A stretch of 64,000 bases of DNA, taken from contig CAVTCZ010000019.1 of NCBI GenBank assembly GCA_963733395.1, positions 558,001 to 622,000 on the forward strand, given 5' to 3'. The translations under genes were made by a program, and so were the position numbers. Position 1 is the stretch's first letter. Each line of letters starts with the position of its first letter. Below, piece after piece: positions 9,937 through 18,476 of the stretch. The stretch comes from JADKAV01 sp963733395. GTDB lineage: Bacteria > Actinomycetota > Actinomycetes > S36-B12 > UBA10799. The notes under the pieces were generated by a model. That model did not search any database. It was not told the origin of the DNA and was given only the letters and a program-made list of their open reading frames with translations.

Positions 9937-12900
9937 ACCGCGAGCAGTTGGCACAGGTGCTGGGGTTCGCCCCGAGCGACGAGCAGTGGGCGGCCATCTG
10001 CGCGCCATTGGACGGCCCGTTGCTGGTGCTTGCCGGGGCCGGTTCCGGGAAGACCGCGGTGATGTCGGCCCGGGTCGCATGGCTGGTCGGCACGGGCGCA
10101 GTGCGGCCGGACCAGGTGCTCGGGTTGACGTTCACCAACAAGGCGGCCGGGGAACTGGCCAGCCGGATCCGGGGGCTGCTCTCGCAGGTCGCACAGTCCG
10201 ACCAGGGGGACACCGCCGATCCGACCATCCAGACCTACCACGCCTTCGCGATGGACCTGCTGGCCCAGTGGGGGCTGCTGATCGGCGCAGAGCCGTCGTC
10301 GGTGCTGCTGAGTCCCACGGACCTCGCTGTGCGCACGTACCGGGCTGTCGCCCGCAGCCGGGTGCGCTGCGAGGACCTCGGAACCGCCACCATCCGCACC
10401 GTCAGCGAGCGGGTGCAGAGTCTGGATGAGGAGCTCTCCGAGCACCTGGTGTCCCCGGAGCAGTTGCGGGCCCATGACCAGCGACTGATCGACGCACTCG
10501 CGGGGGAGTCCAGCGCGCCGGCTCGCCACGCCAGAGCGGCTGCGACCAAGCGCATCATCGCGTCCAGCGTCGTTGCGGAGGTGCGTGCCGATCGGGCCGC
10601 CGAAGCGGTGGTCGGTTTCGCCGACCTCATGCGTTTCGCCGTTGCCGTCAGCAGCGTCGGGCACGTCCGGGAGCGCTTGCGGGAGCAGTACGCGGTCGTT
10701 CTGGTCGACGAGTACCAGGACACCTCGGTGGCACAGCGGGTGATGCTGCAGAACCTGTTCGGGGACGGTTTCCCGCTGACTGCCGTCGGAGACCCACTGC
10801 AGGCCATCTACGGGTGGCGCGGGGCGTCGGTGGCGAACATCGACGGGTTCCCGCAGGATTTCGCGACCACAACCGCAGTGGCACCGACGACCACGTTGAG
10901 CATCAACCGACGGTCCGGGTCGCTGATCCTCGATGCCGCCAACGCGGCGGCCGCCGAGGTGCGCTCGGAGCACCCGGACGTGCAGGTGCTGGCCCCCGGT
11001 ACGGATGCTGTCGGCGCGGTGACGGCCGCTCTGCACAACAGTTGGTCGGACGAGGTGACATGGCTGGTGCAGCAGGTGCAGGCGCAGATCGATGCCGGTC
11101 GCTGCCCCGATCAGGTCGCGGTGTTGTGCCGCACCAACGAGTACGTCCGATTGGTGGCTCAGGAGTTGCGGGACGCAGGCATCCCGACGGCCGCCGCCTC
11201 ACTGGGGTCGGTGTTGCACCTGCCCGAAGTGGTGGAGGTGTTGAGCATCCTGCGGGTGCTCGACAGCGCCGACAACGGTGCCCTGGTACGGCTGCTGACC
11301 GGTCCGCAGTGGCGGATCGGTCCGGCCGATCTCGCGGTCCTCGGCAACCGGGCCCGGGCGTTGGTCGGATACTCCGAGGGGCAGTCGCCGCAGGACCTCG
11401 CCGCGGCTCTGCAGAGCGCGGTCGCCGACGTGGATCCGGTCGACGTGGTCAGCCTCATCGAGGCCGTCTACGACCCCGGGCCGCGGGTGAGCGACGAGGC
11501 GCGTGCGCGATTGCGCGAGTTCACGACCCAACTCGACGTCATGCGGCCCGCGATGGTCGCAGGTGTGGAGGAGGCCGCCCACCGCGTCGTGGAGGTCAGC
11601 GGCCTGGGCGTGGAGGTCCGCCTCGGGCCCAGTGCAGCGACCCGCATCGACGGGCTGGCTGCGCTGTTCGACGTCATTTCTGCCTATCGCAGTGGCCACG
11701 ACGATCCGTCGGTGTCGGCGTTTCTGCGCTGGCTGGATTTCGCCGTCCATCTCGACGAGACGCCGGACACCGATTTCCCGATCCGTGGGGATGCTGTTCG
11801 GGTCATGACCGTGCACCGGGCCAAGGGGCTGGAGTGGGAGTGTGTGTTCGTGCCGGCGCTGTGTGCCGGGGTCTTCCCGTCCGCGCAGGGCCGGTCGTTG
11901 TGGACCAGCAACTACCAGGCGCTGCCCTATCCACTGCGCGGCGACCGTGACCGGTTGCCGGCCCTGCCGGGGTGGACCGCTGCCGATGGCGGATTCGGCG
12001 GCGGCTACGGCAAGGCCGAGAAGCAACTCAAGGCCCAGTACGCCCAGCATGACGCCTGGGAGGAGAACCGGCTGGCCTACGTGGCACTCACCCGGGCCCG
12101 GGATGCGCTGTTCGTGTCCGGGCACCACTGGTCGCCCAAAGCCGCGCAGCGCGCGCCGAGCCCTTACCTGCTCACTGTGGCGCAGGTGCCTGGGGTGCAG
12201 GCAGATGTGTGGCTGGATGAGGCCAGCGAAGCAGCGCCGGCCATGGAATCCGGCGACGTCCAGTGGCCCGCGGGCGATGAGCGGTTCACCGTGGTCGCCG
12301 AACCGCCGGTGGTGTCGGAGTCGCTCACGCTGGCCGAGTCTGCCCAGCTGCAACGGATCGACGAGGACGTGGCAGCAGTGACCGCCCGGGAGTTCGAGCA
12401 GTCGCTTCCGGTGTCGGAGATCGACCTGCCGCGGGTACTGAGTGCGTCCCTGCTGATGCGTGCCGCCAAGGATCCGGATGCCCTGGCCCACGACCTCGCG
12501 CGACCGATGCCCTACGTGACCCCGCAGGCTGCTGCCCTGGGGACCGCGTTCCACGAGTGGGTGGCTGCTTCCCACGAGCAACTGTCGTTGCTACCCGACT
12601 GGGACACCGCGATGGACGCCGAACGGGTGGCGCCGGACGACCTCGCGGACTTGATCGCCGGCTACCGCAGCACCGGATACGCGCTGCTGCGGCCGTTCGC
12701 CACCGAGACGGAGATCAGCCTGCGGATCGCGGGGATGGTCGTGCGCGGTGTCATCGACGCGGTGTACCACCACCCCGACGGCACCTGGGAGGTCGTGGAC
12801 TGGAAGACCAACCGGGAGCAGACAGCCGATCCGCTGCAACTGTGCGTGTACCGCATCGCCTGGGCGCAACGGGTCGGCGTGGACCCAGACGACGTCCGCA

Positions 12901-13013
12901 CGGCTTTCGTGTACGTGCGCGACGGTGAGGTCGTGCGGCCGCCGATGCTCAGCGAGCAGGAACTGGCGCAGATGTTCACGCAGGCGGCGTGGGAGAGCGC
13001 AGTCAGAGGGTGA
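9933..13013 (+). CDS. adnB: AdnB-like ATP-dependent helicase/nuclease
   Basis: A 1026-residue UvrD/RecB-family partner of the upstream gene. Motifs: AGAGSGKTAV near residue 35, LTFTNKAAGEL, VDEYQDTSVAQR, GDPLQAIYGWRGAS, MTVHRAKGLEWECV, YVALTRARD. The C-terminal nuclease has EVVDWKTNREQ near residue 955 but I see no flanking cysteine set, so unlike its partner this nuclease domain appears not to carry an Fe-S cluster. Motor and nuclease residues both look intact. The stop lies 11 bp inside the end of the convergent endonuclease/phosphatase gene. Name from order and synteny with Rv3201c. Confidence 0.88.
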   Translation: MNREQLAQVLGFAPSDEQWAAICAPLDGPLLVLAGAGSGKTAVMSARVAWLVGTGAVRPDQVLGLTFTNKAAGELASRIRGLLSQVAQSDQGDTADPTIQTYHAFAMDLLAQWGLLIGAEPSSVLLSPTDLAVRTYRAVARSRVRCEDLGTATIRTVSERVQSLDEELSEHLVSPEQLRAHDQRLIDALAGESSAPARHARAAATKRIIASSVVAEVRADRAAEAVVGFADLMRFAVAVSSVGHVRERLREQYAVVLVDEYQDTSVAQRVMLQNLFGDGFPLTAVGDPLQAIYGWRGASVANIDGFPQDFATTTAVAPTTTLSINRRSGSLILDAANAAAAEVRSEHPDVQVLAPGTDAVGAVTAALHNSWSDEVTWLVQQVQAQIDAGRCPDQVAVLCRTNEYVRLVAQELRDAGIPTAAASLGSVLHLPEVVEVLSILRVLDSADNGALVRLLTGPQWRIGPADLAVLGNRARALVGYSEGQSPQDLAAALQSAVADVDPVDVVSLIEAVYDPGPRVSDEARARLREFTTQLDVMRPAMVAGVEEAAHRVVEVSGLGVEVRLGPSAATRIDGLAALFDVISAYRSGHDDPSVSAFLRWLDFAVHLDETPDTDFPIRGDAVRVMTVHRAKGLEWECVFVPALCAGVFPSAQGRSLWTSNYQALPYPLRGDRDRLPALPGWTAADGGFGGGYGKAEKQLKAQYAQHDAWEENRLAYVALTRARDALFVSGHHWSPKAAQRAPSPYLLTVAQVPGVQADVWLDEASEAAPAMESGDVQWPAGDERFTVVAEPPVVSESLTLAESAQLQRIDEDVAAVTAREFEQSLPVSEIDLPRVLSASLLMRAAKDPDALAHDLARPMPYVTPQAAALGTAFHEWVAASHEQLSLLPDWDTAMDAERVAPDDLADLIAGYRSTGYALLRPFATETEISLRIAGMVVRGVIDAVYHHPDGTWEVVDWKTNREQTADPLQLCVYRIAWAQRVGVDPDDVRTAFVYVRDGEVVRPPMLSEQELAQMFTQAAWESAVRG

Positions 13014-13806
13014 AGGCGGCTGTCACGGCGCAGTGGTCGGACACGGGCAAGGCATGGACCCGGCCGGCGTGCGATCTGATGCCGTCGGACAGGATGTGGT
13101 CGAACTGCACACGGGGTTTGAACACGGGGTAGGTGGCACCGAGTTCGGCCTCCTGCCAGCCGGTGACCCGGCCCGGCAGTCGGCCCGGGAGATTGAAGTC
13201 CCCGAGCAGGATCAGGGGCCGCGGCAGATCGGCCAGCCACTGCTTGACGTGCCGCAGTTGCCGCATGTTGAAGACCGGCACGAAGGACAGGTGCACCGTG
13301 GCCACCGTCACCGGGGTCGGCAGATCGAGTACTGCGGCGATCACCGCCCGGGGTTCGTCCGGCACCCGCAACAGTCGAGGCCGGGGGTTGCCCGGGACCA
13401 GCAGCGGCATGGTGACCCGCGCCGGTGGCATGACCGTCTGGTGCCACTGCCGCACCGGGATCCGGCTCACCAGGCCCACGCCGTACTGGGGCTGCGGGAA
13501 GTCCCCCCGGGCGGCGGCCTCGATGTCCGCGGCCGTGCTGGGCCGGAAACTCGCGCCCGGTCCGGGGGTGCCGACCACCGTCGGCACGAACCGCCAGTGC
13601 TCGGCAGCCAGCGCGGTGGCTGCCAGCGCGGTCTGGTCCGCCATGCCGCTGCGCGGCTGCGCTGCATCCACCTCCTGCATGCCGAGCACATCGACGTCCA
13701 GGCCGGCGATGCTGTCGTGCAGGGCCGCCGTGTCGCGCTCCTGCGCACCGCCGAGCACACGCATGCCGTGCAGGATGTTGTAACTGCCAGTGCGCAGGAC
13801 TGCCAT
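13003..13806 (-). CDS. Endonuclease/exonuclease/phosphatase family protein
   Basis: A 267-residue EEP-fold hydrolase. Family motifs appear in order: YNILHG at the N-terminus, MQEVD (metal-binding Glu), TVHLSF, GDFNLP, VQFDHIL and the terminal SDHCAVTA with the catalytic Asp-His. The family includes DNA-repair exonucleases, sphingomyelinase-like and inositol-phosphate phosphatases, and specificity is not readable here. No signal peptide. It starts on the base after the stop of the acyltransferase at 13807, so the two form a tight operon. Confidence 0.85.
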   Translation of the reverse strand: MAVLRTGSYNILHGMRVLGGAQERDTAALHDSIAGLDVDVLGMQEVDAAQPRSGMADQTALAATALAAEHWRFVPTVVGTPGPGASFRPSTAADIEAAARGDFPQPQYGVGLVSRIPVRQWHQTVMPPARVTMPLLVPGNPRPRLLRVPDEPRAVIAAVLDLPTPVTVATVHLSFVPVFNMRQLRHVKQWLADLPRPLILLGDFNLPGRLPGRVTGWQEAELGATYPVFKPRVQFDHILSDGIRSHAGRVHALPVSDHCAVTAAFTL

Positions 13807-14979
13807 CTAGCGGGCCTGCTCGCCGGCTTCCTCGGTCGGCACCCGGCGCACTCCGATGCGGCTGCGCATCCACTCGCGGGCGGGTTCTTCGACGAACCGC
13901 CACATCAGGTACGCGAAGCCGACGGTGGAGGCGATGAGGAACAGGGTGCTGAGCAGGTACAACGGGCCGCCGTCGATGCCGATGAACGACATCCCGGCCC
14001 GCCACAGCCCGTACCAGACGAGGTGGATCAGGTACAGCGAGTAGGAGATGAAGCCGCCCAGCACCATTTTGTGGGTGCTCAGGAACTTCGAGGGCCCGCC
14101 GTTGCTCAGCGCCAGGCTGCCCAGCCACAGCACGAGCAGCGGGATGATGATGACGTAGCCGCGGGGCGCCTCGTCCGGCAGGTCCGGCCACTGCAGGCCC
14201 GGCACGTTGCCCATCACCACGGCGATGATCAGGATCAGCACGGGCACCACCCAGGCGAGGACCGCACTGACCTGTCCGGCGCGCGGGCTGTGCTGCCACT
14301 TGCGGACCGCCAGGTAGGTCACGCTGCCGGCGGTGAACTCGGTGGCGATGCGGATGGTGCTGGCCCAGCCCTGCACGAGGAACGGGTCGTTGTCGCGGGT
14401 GAGGCCGATGTAGAGCAGCGGCGTCAGACACAGGAAGGCCAGCCCGGCCAGGGCCAGCGGGCCGAGGCGGTCGCGCAGTCGCCACAGCACCAGGACCAGC
14501 AGCGGGAAGAACAGGTAGGCCAGCCACTCCATGGAAAGCGACCAGGCGGGGTAGTTCCACCCGCGGGAGGGGTCCGGTCCCCACTCCTGGATCATCAGCA
14601 CCTGCTTGAGGTACGACGGGAGGGTCATCCAGTCCCTGCGGCCCTCGCCGCTCACGATCCCCTGCGCCAGCGCCGCGAGTCCGGCGACGTTGAGCATCAC
14701 GAAGTACACGGGGTAGACGCGGGCCAGTCGCAGCCACCAGAAGTTCGCGCTGCCCGACCACGTGAGCTTCGAGCCGAGTCGCGTCAGGTAGGTGTGGGTC
14801 AGGATGAAACCGGACAGGGCGAAGAACAGGTCCACACCCACCGACCCGAGCCGCAAGAACTCGTGCAGCACCGGGACCAGCACGCCGCTGGCGGCCAGTG
14901 CCGGCTGGAAGTGGTAGAGCATCACCCACGCCGCGGCCAGGAACCGCACGCCCGTGAGTTGCTTGATGAAATCGCCCAT
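13807..14979 (-). CDS. Acyltransferase 3 family membrane protein
   Basis: A 390-residue integral membrane O-acyltransferase of the OafA/NodX type, usually acetylating sugars of envelope polysaccharides or lipids. The N-terminus LTGVRFLAAAWVMLYHF holds the conserved R and H, followed by GSVGVDLFFALSGFILTHTY and about ten membrane segments; WSLSMEWLAYLFFPLL and the late SYSLYLIHLVWY are also family hallmarks. No periplasmic SGNH domain is attached. ATG 14979 is chosen; the frame continues upstream only through nudC on the other strand. First gene of a two-gene operon with the EEP-family protein. Confidence 0.88.
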   Translation of the reverse strand: MGDFIKQLTGVRFLAAAWVMLYHFQPALAASGVLVPVLHEFLRLGSVGVDLFFALSGFILTHTYLTRLGSKLTWSGSANFWWLRLARVYPVYFVMLNVAGLAALAQGIVSGEGRRDWMTLPSYLKQVLMIQEWGPDPSRGWNYPAWSLSMEWLAYLFFPLLVLVLWRLRDRLGPLALAGLAFLCLTPLLYIGLTRDNDPFLVQGWASTIRIATEFTAGSVTYLAVRKWQHSPRAGQVSAVLAWVVPVLILIIAVVMGNVPGLQWPDLPDEAPRGYVIIIPLLVLWLGSLALSNGGPSKFLSTHKMVLGGFISYSLYLIHLVWYGLWRAGMSFIGIDGGPLYLLSTLFLIASTVGFAYLMWRFVEEPAREWMRSRIGVRRVPTEEAGEQAR

Positions 14980-15015
14980 GCTCGCCAATCCTGACACAGG
15001 CGTTACGGTGTCCTG

Positions 15016-15861
15016 GTGTGGCCCACCCCGCAGCCGGATCTCTTCGACCGGGACGAGACCGTACGGACCGATCCTGAGCGGGTCCGGGCGCTCTGGCAGT
15101 CCGAAGGCCGTCGCCTGATCGCCGTCCACAAGGGTCATATCGACCTGGATCCGGCCGGGGGCGACCCGGCAGGCGCCATCCTGTTGGGCACCGTCGCGGG
15201 CGTGCCGTGGTTCGCGCTGCGGACGCGGACCGAGAACACGGTGGAACTGCGATCCGTGGCCGACACCCTCGATGACGTGCAGCGGTCGGCCGCGCTGACC
15301 GCGGTGGCCCTGGACAACTGGCACGCGGCGCACCCGTTCTGCCCCCGGTGCGGGGGCGGCACCGAGGTGACCCGGGCGGGATGGGTGCGGCGATGCCTGC
15401 TGGACGGTTCGGAGCACTTCCCGCGCACCGATCCCGCCGTCATCACCCTGGTGATCGACGACGCCGGTCGCGCACTGCTGGGCCGCCGGGCGATATGGCC
15501 GCAGGGGTGGTACTCGACGCTGGCGGGTTTCGTCGAGCCGGGGGAGACCTTCGAGCAGGCCGTCGTCCGCGAGGTCTTCGAAGAAGCGGGGGTCCGGGTG
15601 CCGGTCACGGGTGTGACCTACCGGGCCACGCAGCCCTGGCCGTTCCCCTCCTCGATCATGATCGCCTTCACCGCCCACGCGCCCGCGCAACCGACCCGGC
15701 CCGATGGGGACGAGATCGCGGAGACCGTCTGGTTGAGTCGCGAGGACTTCCGGGAGCGCGCAGCGGCCGGGCTCGTGCGCATCCCGCCCCGGATCTCGGT
15801 GGCCCACCACCTGATCGCGGACTGGTTCGGAGAACCCATCCCGCACATCTGGAGCCGTTAG
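15016..15861 (+). CDS. nudC: NAD(H) pyrophosphatase NudC
   Basis: A 281-residue Nudix hydrolase that cleaves NADH/NAD to mononucleotides, and in some bacteria removes NAD caps from RNA. A zinc ribbon (CPRCGG ... RRC) precedes the Nudix box GFVEPGETFEQAVVREVFEE-AG, which matches GX5EX7REUXEEXGU. The NudC signature QPWPFPSSIM follows. GTG 15016 is the start giving the usual length. Between the divergent acyltransferase and uvrD2, the same relative place as Rv3199c. Confidence 0.93.
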   Translation: MWPTPQPDLFDRDETVRTDPERVRALWQSEGRRLIAVHKGHIDLDPAGGDPAGAILLGTVAGVPWFALRTRTENTVELRSVADTLDDVQRSAALTAVALDNWHAAHPFCPRCGGGTEVTRAGWVRRCLLDGSEHFPRTDPAVITLVIDDAGRALLGRRAIWPQGWYSTLAGFVEPGETFEQAVVREVFEEAGVRVPVTGVTYRATQPWPFPSSIMIAFTAHAPAQPTRPDGDEIAETVWLSREDFRERAAAGLVRIPPRISVAHHLIADWFGEPIPHIWSR

Positions 15862-15987
15862 GGTCTGCCTCGGGATTCCCGCCGGGCCACACGACCGACC
15901 AGCGGCCCCCCGGACGCGCCACTGGAATCCGAAGGTCCGCCATGGGTCACTCGCGTCCGTGTCGTAGCCGGGTGTGAGGATCGGAGG

Positions 15988-18006
15988 GTGACCCCCGAGG
16001 AGATCCTGGCGCCGCTGGACCCCGACCAGCGGGCGGTGGCGCAGGCGACGGCGGGTCCCGTCGTCGTACTGGCCGGAGCGGGAACCGGCAAGACGAGGGC
16101 ACTGACGCATCGCGTGGCCTACGGCGTGGCCACCGGTGTGATGGACCCGCGGCGCTGCCTGGTCGTGACGTTCACCACCCGGGCCGCCGGGGAGTTCAGC
16201 CGCCGGCTGCGGTCCATGGAGGTCGCGGACGTACGTGTGCGCACGGTCCACTCGGAGGCACTGCGCCAGTTGCAGTGGATGTGGCCACGGGCAGTCGGTG
16301 GCCAACTCCCGCGGATCCAGGCCTCGAAGATTCCCCTGGTGTCAGCGGCACTGCGCAACGCGGGGATCAAGCTCGACGATGCCGGCCGACGGGATGTGAC
16401 CAGCGAGATCGAACGGGCCAAGGCGGTGGGGCTGGCGCCGGAGCAGGTGAGTCCCGGCGGTGTGCTGGGCGAGCGCCTTCCGGAGGTCTACCAGGGGTAC
16501 GAGGATGCCAAGGCAGCCGCGGGAGTCCTGGACTTCGAGGACATCCTGCTGCTCAACGCCGGCCTGATCCGGGACAACATCACGGTGGCCGAGCAGGTGC
16601 GGCAGTGGTGCCGGTGGATCACGGTTGACGAGTACCAGGACGTCTCACCGCTGCAGCAGAAGGTGATCGACGGCTGGTTGGGGAGCCGCGACGAGTTGTG
16701 CGTGGTCGGTGACCCGTCGCAGACGATCTACACCTTCGCCGGAGCCAGCAGCGACTATCTGCTGGGATTCCGCGGGCGCTGGCCCGAGGCCACGTCGCTG
16801 CACCTCACCCGGTCGTACCGGTGCTCACCGCAGATCATCGACCTGGCGAACACCGTTCTGGCAGGCGGGGACGTTCGCGCCCGGCTGACCCTGGTGTCGC
16901 AGCGCAAGCCGGTGACCGACGTCAACAGCCGGGTGTACGACTCCGAACAGGCCGAGGCGACCGGGGTTGCGCAACGGATCGAGGAGATCCTCAAGACCAA
17001 GCCCGCGGAGGAGATCGCGATCCTGGTGCGCACGAACGCGGCGACGGCCCGGTTCGAGCGGGAACTGCAGGCCATCGGGATCCCGTACACGGTTCGGGGC
17101 AGCGCCCGCTTCATGCAGCGCCCGGAAGTGAAGCGGGCGGTCTCGCTGCTGCGGGTCGCGGCCAAGCAGCCGGGACCCGGTGATGTCGCCGACCGCGTGG
17201 CCGCGGCGCTGGTGCCGGTGGGCTACACCCCGTCGCCGCCCCTGGGGCAGGCGCAGCGCGAGGAGTGGGAGTCGCTGGCAGCGCTGGTCGGCCTGGCCGG
17301 CAACCACGACACCCTCGAAGCGCTCATCGCCGATCTCGACGAACGGGCCGAGAACGACGACGCGCCGGTGGCGTCGGCGGTGACGCTCGCGTCGCTGCAC
17401 TCGGCCAAGGGCCTGGAGTGGGATGCGGTGTTCCTGCCCGGTCTGTACGAGGGTGGGTTGCCGCTGCGTTTCCAGGGCGAACTGGTCGATGTCGACGAGG
17501 AGCGGCGACTGTTCTACGTCGGCGTGACCAGGGCCCGGGACGTGCTCGAACTGTCCTATGCCCGGGTCGGATCCAGGCGCGAGAAACGCCAGCCGTCCCG
17601 GTTCCTGCCGGCGGCGCACCGGCCGCGGCAGGCGGCGGTCTCGCGTCCGGCCACGACCGCGCCTGGCTGTCGGGTGTGCGGAAAGCGGCTCAGCAGCGGG
17701 CTGGAGCGGGCGATGGGCACGTGCCGCACCTGTCCGAACGACATCCCGGCCGATCTGGTGGAGGCGCTTCGCTCGTGGCGGACCCGGGTGGTGGCACAAC
17801 GCAAGGAGGTCAGCGGCAAGTCCGTGCCGGCCTTCCTCGTCGCCACCGACGCGGTGCTGGTCGGCATCGCCACCCGGCGCCCCGCGGATCGGGCGGCCTT
17901 GGCCTCGGTGCGAGGCATCCAGAAGGCGATCGTCGCCGACCACGGCGAGGAACTGCTGGCGATCGTGGCCGATAACTGCGTTGCCAAGCGGGCCCCGAAC
18001 ACGTAG
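15988..18006 (+). CDS. uvrD2: ATP-dependent DNA helicase UvrD2 with tetracysteine and HRDC domains
   Basis: A 672-residue superfamily 1A 3'-5' helicase. Motifs: AGAGTGKTRAL near residue 32, VDEYQDVSPLQQ, GDPSQTIYTFAGA, LHSAKGLEWDAVFLPGL, YVGVTRARD. A C-x2-C ... C-x2-C group (CRVCGKR ... CRTCP, about residues 560-585) and a C-terminal HRDC domain are the distinguishing parts of mycobacterial UvrD2, where the tetracysteine motif is needed for unwinding. GTG 15988 is directly preceded by GGAGG. Its 3' end is only about 37 bp from the whiB7 leader peptide, so the whiB7 promoter probably lies inside uvrD2. Confidence 0.93.
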   Translation: MTPEEILAPLDPDQRAVAQATAGPVVVLAGAGTGKTRALTHRVAYGVATGVMDPRRCLVVTFTTRAAGEFSRRLRSMEVADVRVRTVHSEALRQLQWMWPRAVGGQLPRIQASKIPLVSAALRNAGIKLDDAGRRDVTSEIERAKAVGLAPEQVSPGGVLGERLPEVYQGYEDAKAAAGVLDFEDILLLNAGLIRDNITVAEQVRQWCRWITVDEYQDVSPLQQKVIDGWLGSRDELCVVGDPSQTIYTFAGASSDYLLGFRGRWPEATSLHLTRSYRCSPQIIDLANTVLAGGDVRARLTLVSQRKPVTDVNSRVYDSEQAEATGVAQRIEEILKTKPAEEIAILVRTNAATARFERELQAIGIPYTVRGSARFMQRPEVKRAVSLLRVAAKQPGPGDVADRVAAALVPVGYTPSPPLGQAQREEWESLAALVGLAGNHDTLEALIADLDERAENDDAPVASAVTLASLHSAKGLEWDAVFLPGLYEGGLPLRFQGELVDVDEERRLFYVGVTRARDVLELSYARVGSRREKRQPSRFLPAAHRPRQAAVSRPATTAPGCRVCGKRLSSGLERAMGTCRTCPNDIPADLVEALRSWRTRVVAQRKEVSGKSVPAFLVATDAVLVGIATRRPADRAALASVRGIQKAIVADHGEELLAIVADNCVAKRAPNT

Positions 18007-18042
18007 CCTTGCCGAGGACGGATCGGACGAAGGAGGCGCCTC

Positions 18043-18105
18043 ATGGTCACAACCACACTTGCGCCTGTGGCCTTCGCTGCCGCTTGCGCGGTGCGTCCCG
18101 GGTAG
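18043..18105 (+). CDS. whiB7 leader peptide (uORF)
   Basis: A 20-codon reading frame, ATG to TAG, preceded by AGGAGG at an ideal distance, between uvrD2 and whiB7. It is rich in Ala, Thr, Val and Pro and ends RPG. It is followed 18 bp later by a strong intrinsic terminator and then whiB7. In mycobacteria and Streptomyces, whiB7 is known to be controlled by a translated leader whose ribosome stalling prevents termination; this arrangement fits that model. The peptide is seen directly in sequence; its role here is inferred. Confidence 0.75.
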   Translation: MVTTTLAPVAFAAACAVRPG

Positions 18106-18123
18106 ACCTGGAACTTCGATCTG

Positions 18124-18152
18124 GGGCCGCGGCGCACACCGCGGCCCTTTTT
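18124..18152 (+). terminator. Intrinsic terminator / attenuator upstream of whiB7
   Basis: GGGCCGCGG (18124-18132) pairs perfectly with CCGCGGCCC (18139-18147) over a CGCACA loop and is followed at once by TTTTTGTTTG. It lies between the leader peptide and the whiB7 start, so transcripts must pass it to reach the gene. This is the expected attenuator for ribosome-mediated control; the competing antiterminator helix was not worked out. Confidence 0.85.
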
Positions 18153-18175
18153 GTTTGTCCTGTTGGAGGTGAAAG

Positions 18176-18475
18176 ATGACTGTCGAGATCCCCTGCGTCG
18201 TCGGTTCGGCCGACCTGTGGTTCTCAGATGTGCCGGGTGAGATCAATCACGCCCGGAGTCTGTGCGCGGGCTGCCCGCTGCGCCGCGAATGCCTGGCGGG
18301 GGCGCTGGACCGCGCGGAGACCTGCGGGGTGTGGGGTGGTGAGTTGTTCCTCGGCGGTCTGCCGGTGCCTTCCCCGAAGCGCAATGGCCGCCCCCGCAAG
18401 GATGCGGCCGAGGTCGAGGCCAGACTCCACGCGCAGATGGCGCGGCGGATCGACGAGGTGCTGGCTTCCGCCTAG
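18176..18475 (+). CDS. whiB7: Transcriptional regulator WhiB7
   Basis: A 99-residue Fe-S transcription factor that activates intrinsic antibiotic-resistance genes together with the primary sigma factor. Four cluster cysteines at residues 7, 30, 33 and 39 (C-x22-C-x2-C-x5-C), the GVWGG turn, and a C-terminal AT-hook NGRPRK, the feature that separates WhiB7 from other Wbl proteins. TGGAGGTG lies just before ATG 18176. Regulated by the leader peptide and terminator immediately upstream. One base separates its stop from that of the convergent ABC1 kinase gene. Confidence 0.96.
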   Translation: MTVEIPCVVGSADLWFSDVPGEINHARSLCAGCPLRRECLAGALDRAETCGVWGGELFLGGLPVPSPKRNGRPRKDAAEVEARLHAQMARRIDEVLASA

Positions 18476-18476
18476 G

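Noticed and set aside
8227..10080. 617-codon leftward frame opposite adnA
   Set aside because: It lies antisense to clear helicase motifs, is Arg/Pro/Gly-rich and has no family signature. Long antisense frames are expected at this GC content.
14980..16305. Upstream extension of the acyltransferase frame
   Set aside because: The extension is antisense to nudC and uvrD2 and shows no membrane or enzyme pattern; the family N-terminus starts at 14979.
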